Source: Heliocidaris tuberculata
Taxonomy: Eukaryota > Echinodermata > Echinoidea > Camarodonta > Echinometridae
Length of the DNA stretch: 64,000 nucleotides
Assembly: GCA_025618425.1 (NCBI GenBank)
Contig: CM046846.1
Location: 33,490,038-33,554,037 of the forward strand
Direction: 5' to 3'
How positions within the stretch are numbered: the stretch's first letter is position 1; each line of letters starts with the position of its first letter. The notes under the pieces are model-generated. The model did not search any database. It saw nothing but the letters and a program-made list of their open reading frames with translations, and had not been told where the DNA came from. Both the position numbers and the translations under genes were made by a program. Below are positions 57,851-64,000 of this stretch, one piece after another.

Positions 57851-60152
57851 AATTTCTATGGCAGTGAAGAAAATAAGCGGGGGCTAAGGGCGATTAACCC
57901 CCGAAACTCGCGAAAAAGCCACCGTAATGGAAAAAAGAGCCACCATCAAATAATATTTCTGCCCATGGGTCGTAGTGTATTAAAATCTCTGAACACAATA
58001 CGTGGGCTTCGAAGTAGCCCTTGCGAAAGAAATTTTAATTTTTACACTGTGGAATATTAATGTATTAATACTTCAAGTAATTTGAAGATCCAATCGAACA
58101 AAGTGTTAACAGTCCATATACTACCACATTTATCCCTTTAGGCCTATCTGATGTGATAGTCACAAAATATACCCATGAAGATGAAGGTGAAGAGGAATAG
58201 AGGAAGGAGATGAGTACTTTGGATCTGGTAGTTTGAAGAATTGCTTGAAGAGAAAGGAGTTAAGGGCCAAGGGGGTGGAAGTGATATTGCTAGAGAAGAG
58301 GTCTACAGAGAGTTGTGAGATAGCTTGATTGTCAATGTCTATGGATACTTGGATAAGGCAATAGCAGAGTGAGAGAAAGAGAGCGAGTTCACATATTAGG
58401 CATAGTATGTACATCATGATGATGATGATTAACAGCATTTGTATGGCATCGTATAGATCTGTTAACAACATTCAAAGGCACAGGCTTCTCCAATAAAGTC
58501 ATCATGTACACACCTGCTGAAATAGATATGTTTTGAGGCAAGATTTGAAGTGCTCTAGACATGAACATGCACATGTAGTAGTACTAGATACAATACAATA
58601 CAGTGTTAATGTGCATAATGTTATCTGAAAAACTGAACTGAACTGCCTCATGACCCTGAATGACCTCAGTGTTGAGCAGTAGCAGGAGGCAACATACAGA
58701 GAACCACTGCTTTCAATACCTGCAGCAACCGCAAATATTTACCACAGTGCAAAGCTACATACATGTACATGATATATATCCTGGGCTTTGTTCAGATTCC
58801 TCAGAAACAATGTCACTCAGTTTTTTAGTCATTGTATCAGCATGTCAAAGACTACATGTATTGTATTGTGCACTTCTGAATTTTAGATTTACATTAATTG
58901 AACTATTACATGTAATACTAAAGGGCCATTCTCGGTAAAGTGCAATAAACAGTCACACACGTGACTATCTAATTTTGCCTCATTGCTGAAAAATTAGAAT
59001 ACAGTTTATTGATTTTTTGATATCACCACTTTCTTTCATGAAAAAGATTTCCCTTTCTTTGAACAAGAAGAAGTCATTTTACAACCATGATATTTTTACA
59101 GAGACATTTAAAAACACCCTTTTTTGAATGGTCACACAAGTGACCGACCCAATTTTCACCTCTAAAAGAAAAGAATGTTCACTGATTTATGGAAAATTGC
59201 TTTCAAACTGTTCAGAGCAATCCTATCGTACAGCAATGAAAAGTGGAAACTTGTACTCTAGGGAAATACAAGAAAAGTAGGTTTGAATACCAACAAGTAA
59301 GACTCTTCTTCATGCAAGGTCGCACACATGACCAACCTTATTTTGACCTCTAGAAGAAAATGATGTACTCTCATTTGAAATAATTACCCTCCATCTGTTG
59401 GAGGTCAGATTGTTATTCAAATAAAAAATGAGAGAACTACAGTGTACTAAAATACAAATACTGAAAAATTAAGTTTAAGTGAAGAGCCTGATCGGTTAAG
59501 AGTGAGCATTGGGGTAAAAATTTAATTTTCAGATTTTTATGATGAAATCACTTTCAGGTTTTTCATTAATATCTAAAGTTACTAAAATTCATGTTTGTTT
59601 AATTGACAAGGTCCGGAAAGTCATTGGATTGGCCCATTTTTCAACAGGGGTGATGAAAACTAATGTCACGGACGGACATTTTCTAGAAAGATTGATTTGG
59701 TCCTAGTTTAACACTCTCTAAACTTTCTTAAGTTTTGTTAGCAAATAATTATAGATCAAACACCATTCCATTGAAAACCCAAAAATATTTGAAAATATTT
59801 GTACAGAAATGGCTGTGCCGCAGGGTCATTCACATCTTGATGCAAATTTGTCCGTCCGTGACAGAAAAAATTTGTAAAAGTTTTTTTTTCCATTGGTTAG
59901 GCAAAAGTGAAAACAAAAACCATACTGAGCTATCTCACTAGCTAGAGACCTATACCATGTATGAATAAAACCTTGATCAATTAAATATACATATACTAAA
60001 AACGAATTTGAAAATTGTCACGGACGGACACTAATTTTGTCACAGACGGACAATGCAATATACTGAAATGGTAAATGCTGTGAGATTTCAAATTCAATGA
60101 ATTATTTAATTGTATATTGGTTCATGGAACATATTTCATCCAAAATATCACG

Positions 60153-60329
60153 TACAGTGAAACCTGTCTATAAAGACCGCTCAAGACAGACAAGAAAAGC
60201 TGTCTTTACGTACAGGTTTCTTTGATACATGATTTAATGAGAAACAGTTTTAAAGGGAAACAAAAATTGTGGTCTTTATAGACAGGTAGTCTTTCTATAC
60301 AGGTGGTTGCTAAAGTAGGTTGGACTGTA
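60153..60329. mobile_element. 177-bp MITE nested in the 3.2-kb element
   Basis: TACAGTGAAACCTGTCTATA AAGACC on the left and inverted TACAGTCCAACCT on the right, with inner inverted CCTGTCTATAAAGACC words. Confidence 0.7.
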
Positions 60330-61651
60330 TATGGTATTGTGATCCCCCATATGAATGCAAAAATTACCCCCCACCCCGCCCCAATTTTTTTTCTTTTTCA
60401 AGCTAATAAATGTCATAAAAACCTAATGATTTTGCTATGGCTCTAATGGGAGCCAGCGTGCATTGTCAGTCTGCAAAAGACATCTATTACAGGTGTTTAC
60501 AGAAGATGAATACTTATTTTCTTACTTATTTATTTATTAATATTATTATTGCTATTATTGTAGCTGATATTTTTGGTCATCAGCAACGTGTAAAAGTTTT
60601 AGATTCAACATTAATACTGAAGCTTGATCAATATTCAAATTAAATTACAAGTTGTGCTTGAAAATTATAAACATTGCAGGTCAGATGTGGTATCAGACCA
60701 CAGGAGCCATGTTTGGACTCTATTTTGTAAGAATGCTTTGAATTAGTTGTAACGTTTGAGACAGATACAGATTCTTTGTAGTTCAGGATTTTACACAGCT
60801 GACAATTCAAAAAAAAATGTAATCACATAACATAAGAAGAAACCTTTTTAGATACTACATATAATTTCAAATGCTTATAACTGCATTAGTTGCATCAACC
60901 CTGAAACAGTTTTTTTATGGGGAAGGGGGTCAGAAAGTTATAATATATGACTTACACTAGTCGTGTTGGGCAATCCCTCAACTAACAGGACATAATTAGG
61001 CTCTATGGGCTTTATACACTCAACTGTTGCTATTAGGGCCTTTGTCCAGAAAGCCAACATTGTTCTTAAAGTGATAGAGACATTACTGAAAAAGTAAACT
61101 ATATGAGAAAGATTTAGACAATGATCTGCATTTCATGATTTGGTTTTCACCCTCTTAAACGGAACTGCTGAAAAATATGAGATGTTATAAAGAGTACTGG
61201 TATGTGATGTTGTAAACCAAATGAGAAATGTTACTTCCTATATATGATAATGATCAATCACACATAATCCTATTTCTATATTACCTCTATGTTTGAAACA
61301 AAATATATGACTTTGAGCTGTAAAGTAAATTAAAATACTAAATAATGATGCTTGATTTCAGTTCACCTACATTACTGTAATGTAAAGGGTTATATTTTGA
61401 AAGCTGACATCACATTCTTCTCAACATGTTCATTTTGGTCTGTAGCATATATTGTACACTACATGCACTTGTACATTGTATATACACTACAATACAGGCA
61501 TCCACTTTTGACACAGATTCCACTTAAAAACTAAGTTTTTCGAGCTAAGTTTTGCTTAATAGTGGAATAAAATTAATTTCAAACAAAAAGTTGAAAGCAA
61601 GAAGTATGTATGTGCGATTTTAGATAGGAACACATGCAGTTTTTAATCTAA

Positions 61652-61729
61652 TGTCCGTCCGTGACACTCAAAATGTCCGTCCGTGACACCCAAATGTCCG
61701 TCCGTGACACCCAAATGTCCGTCCGTGAC
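61652..61729. repeat. Tandem TGTCCGTCCGTGAC array, four copies
   Basis: TGTCCGTCCGTGACACCCAAA-type units at 21-22 bp spacing; a cluster within the 3.2-kb element. Confidence 0.95.
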
Positions 61730-63554
61730 AAAAAGTTTTCGGACCTCTAGCAAAAGTTACAGCTTGCTTTCAAATTCTATGTATGTGACAGGGAAGTCAA
61801 TTTACTTGACTAACATTTGCAATCAAAAAACTTTGTCAGTGACAGTTTGTTTAGATAGAAAAGACAAAAGATTACCGATAAGTCAAGAAACCCATTTCTA
61901 TCTTGTCCGTCCGTGACATTGAATATTTAATGGATTCTATTTTTAGTAGGTAACCATGGCAACCAAATTTTATCATCATTTAGCACCTTCAGTGGTACCC
62001 TTCACAATGAAACATAAAACCGCTCAACACATCTCATAACTTATTTTTTACAGGCCTTCAAACTTTCAAAATTTGTCAAATGTCCGTCCGTGACTAACCG
62101 ATCAGGCTCTGAACTATTTTTCAGGATTTTGGTCACACACGTGACTGATAATGGCCCTAAATTATTGTTGGCTCTGGGCTGCATCTTGTTTGGATTTTTT
62201 TTTTCCAACCCAAAATGTAGGGTGATCCATTCCAGTAACAGTTTACTTTTACTGCTGATTAACTCTTCCTTTCATGGTGCTTTAATAAGCAAATCTTCCT
62301 ACATGTACTGGATGTAAAATAAAACATGATACTTTTGTTTGTTGATAACTCAAAGTTGTAACTCCTATCAGACTGAGTTTTTCATATTGTAAAGTATAAT
62401 GACGTCAAATTTATTTGGAGTAAGTTTTATGACATATCTTTGAATACTATTTTTAAAACAATGCTCTGAATATTTAATTAGGTTTTCACTTTTTAAGAAA
62501 TCAAGACCCCAAAATGTGTGTGGTTCAATAATTAATTCATAGTACAACAAACAATTACTATTGTGCATTGCAGCTGAAATTTCCGGAGCTCCTCATTTAA
62601 CCCAGGTAGAGTGATGAATCATTAATGACAATGGATAGCAAATGGTTGGCAGAAATGACAGGTGCGATGCTAAATGACGGTTTTGTGTTCTAAATTAATT
62701 ACCGACACACACAGATTTTATGGTCTCAATTTTTTTTAAAAGTGAAAATTGAATTAAATATTCAGAGCATTGTTTCATTCATGAATATATGAATATTAAT
62801 GAGGAAATTACACAAAACCTATTCCAAATAAATACAATGTGAAAACCTCAGTCTGATACTAGTATAACTGTTGAGTTATTAACAATCAAAAGTGTCAAAT
62901 GTTTTGTTTGGTTTTTTTTTTTACACCTACATGTAGTACTTACACATGTTGTACAATGTCTTTGGACTGAGAATGGATACATTGTGAATGTAATGTTTAT
63001 GTAGATGGAAGATACATGTATTGTACAAACAGCCATATACTGTAGCCTATGCAATTAGTTGACAACTAGCTTAGTAAGGTTTTAGAATATAGACCCAATG
63101 GAATCAGGGATTAAAATTTAGTGATTTTATTCTTTTCATCATAATTATTGTAATTAAGGTTGCAAGAAGGGGTTATAAAAACTTTTAACAAGCTGTTCAT
63201 TTGACCTAGAAAAAATTGAATAGGCCTACAATACATGTTTATCTTTCTTTGTTATCCATTTAAAAATATATGTTAAAAATATATGTAATACATTATAGTC
63301 TATGCTTTCTTTTTGATATCCATTCCAGTGAAGTTGCATGTTATGTTTTCTGTATTGCTTTATAAATACCCTGATTGGATTGGATTGAATTGGATTGGAT
63401 ATTGTCAAATATCAAGCCTATAGGTCTACATACAGTGATGTTGCCATGCATAGACATTAATGATATCATGTACATGTACATGTAGCTAGTGTTTGCTTGG
63501 AAAGAGATTGAATACATCATCTTCAGAAGTCTGTTTAAATCGCTAGCACGCATC

Positions 63555-63924
63555 TATGGGTGTGTTTATGCTCCCATTTTTCAGGCCAGAATGAGCCTTT
63601 TGTCACGCGTTTAGTTCAGAACATGGTTGCGTCCACAGTCACATTTGTATAATCTTTGATTTAAAAGGCCAAAAAGGTGTGTTTTGAATCGACATTTCTC
63701 TAAAAATACGGTTTCTGGGAAGCATAAACGGACAATTATTTGTAAACGTGTTTATATGACATCATATAAATAGTAGCATGTGCAGTGAGGTTTGCGAAAC
63801 CAGTTGCAGAGCCAAAATTCCCTTCGAGGAAAAAAGTATAAACAGTACCCCATGAAACTGCGTTTTAGATGAGCGTTTCAAAATGCTCATTCTGCCTTCG
63901 CAAAGAAAGTATAAATGCACCCTA
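63555..63924. mobile_element. 370-bp MITE-like element
   Basis: TATGGGTGTGTTTATGCTCC ... CAGAATGAGC on the left and, inverted, TAGGGTGCATTTATACTTTC ... CAGAATGAGC on the right. The word GTATAAA/TTTATAC recurs inside. Confidence 0.6.
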
Positions 63925-64000
63925 TGATGCCTGGAACTGAATGCAACATCACCCTCAAGCAGCATACAGTATGTACATAGTAGATCAACTTGACCTGGAT

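Larger units (their letters stand above)
58921..62158. mobile_element. 3.2-kb inverted element with GTCACGGACGGACA repeats
   Basis: The ends AGGGCCATTCTC (58922) and inverted AGGGCCATTATC (62158) are followed inward by AGTCACACACGTGACT on both sides, then by AGAGCCTGATCGGTTA (59483) and its exact inverse (62095-62110). Ten copies of the 14-mer GTCACGGACGGACA occur in either orientation at 59665, 59849, 60017, 60039, 61652, 61674, 61695, 61716, 61904 and 62081. Four of them are in tandem at 21-22 bp steps. GTCRCACAxRTGAC followed by TTTTGACCTCTARAAGAAAA occurs at 59131 and 59320. There is no coding frame above about 70 codons and no known domain, so it is probably a non-autonomous DNA transposon with many subterminal binding sites. 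Confidence 0.65.
54163..64000 (+). other. SH3RF intron 1 (at least 9.8 kb)
   Basis: Begins GTAATT and has no recognisable second exon. It holds a 151-bp tandem duplication (54669-54970), an 81-bp five-copy array (55688-56103), an AAGTCCACCC-family repeat (57685), the 3.2-kb GTCCGTCCGTGAC element (58921-62158) and a MITE (63555-63924). 56104-57680, 57850-58920 and 62160-63550 are AT-rich with nothing I can name. Confidence 0.6.

Noticed and set aside
61652..61729. Regularly spaced short repeats considered as a CRISPR array
   Set aside because: Units are only 21-22 bp with 7-8 bp between repeats, the DNA is clearly animal, and no cas gene exists; the same word is dispersed in both orientations.

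Overview
The window reads as nuclear DNA of a marine deuterostome invertebrate, most likely an echinoderm (sea urchin favoured) or possibly a hemichordate. The grounds are: animal genes with long introns and GT-AG splice sites; AT-rich sequence with much microsatellite DNA ((AT)n, (GA)n, (CA)n, (TTA)n); frequent ACATGTAC-type words; many short palindromic MITEs beginning GGGCCCGTTGCA; tRNA-derived SINEs; and CR1/jockey-like LINE fragments. There is no bacterial-style gene packing. The species call is an inference.

Three protein genes are supported, all on the + strand. (1) 1989-17178: a fibroblast growth factor-like gene, here called FGF-A. It has three coding exons, about 458 codons, a very large arginine/serine-rich and sequon-rich pro-region, and a polybasic cleavage site just before the FGF core. 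(2) 23861-35906: a second, divergent FGF-like gene, FGF-B. It has four coding exons and about 278 codons. The two introns inside its FGF core have the same phases (1, then 0) and equivalent positions as those of FGF-A, so the pair looks like an old tandem duplication. (3) 53633-54162: the first coding exon of a POSH/SH3RF-type E3 ubiquitin ligase. It carries a complete C3HC4 RING, and the rest of the gene lies beyond the right edge.

Everything else is intron or intergenic DNA built largely from repeats. 37420-40072 is a decayed non-LTR retrotransposon with a recognisable reverse transcriptase, itself interrupted by a 132-bp MITE. Shorter LINE 3' ends lie at 21545-22172, 32640-32840 and 42955-43405. 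tRNA-like SINEs lie at several sites. The one at 33378-33448 still folds as an intact tRNA(Arg-UCU)-like cloverleaf, and its sister copy sits inside a foldback element.

The most structured non-genic regions are four. 20590-21455 is a composite inverted block with four copies of an ACCGGT-centred motif. 41350-42930 holds three elements nested inside one another. 49901-51391 is a purine-biased foldback with a nested MITE. 58921-62158 is a 3.2-kb inverted element with ten copies of a 14-mer GTCACGGACGGACA.

Functionally, the two FGF-like genes would encode secreted ligands for receptor tyrosine kinase signalling. SH3RF/POSH proteins scaffold the JNK pathway. Nothing in the sequence shows that they are co-regulated; the neighbourhood is probably just linkage.
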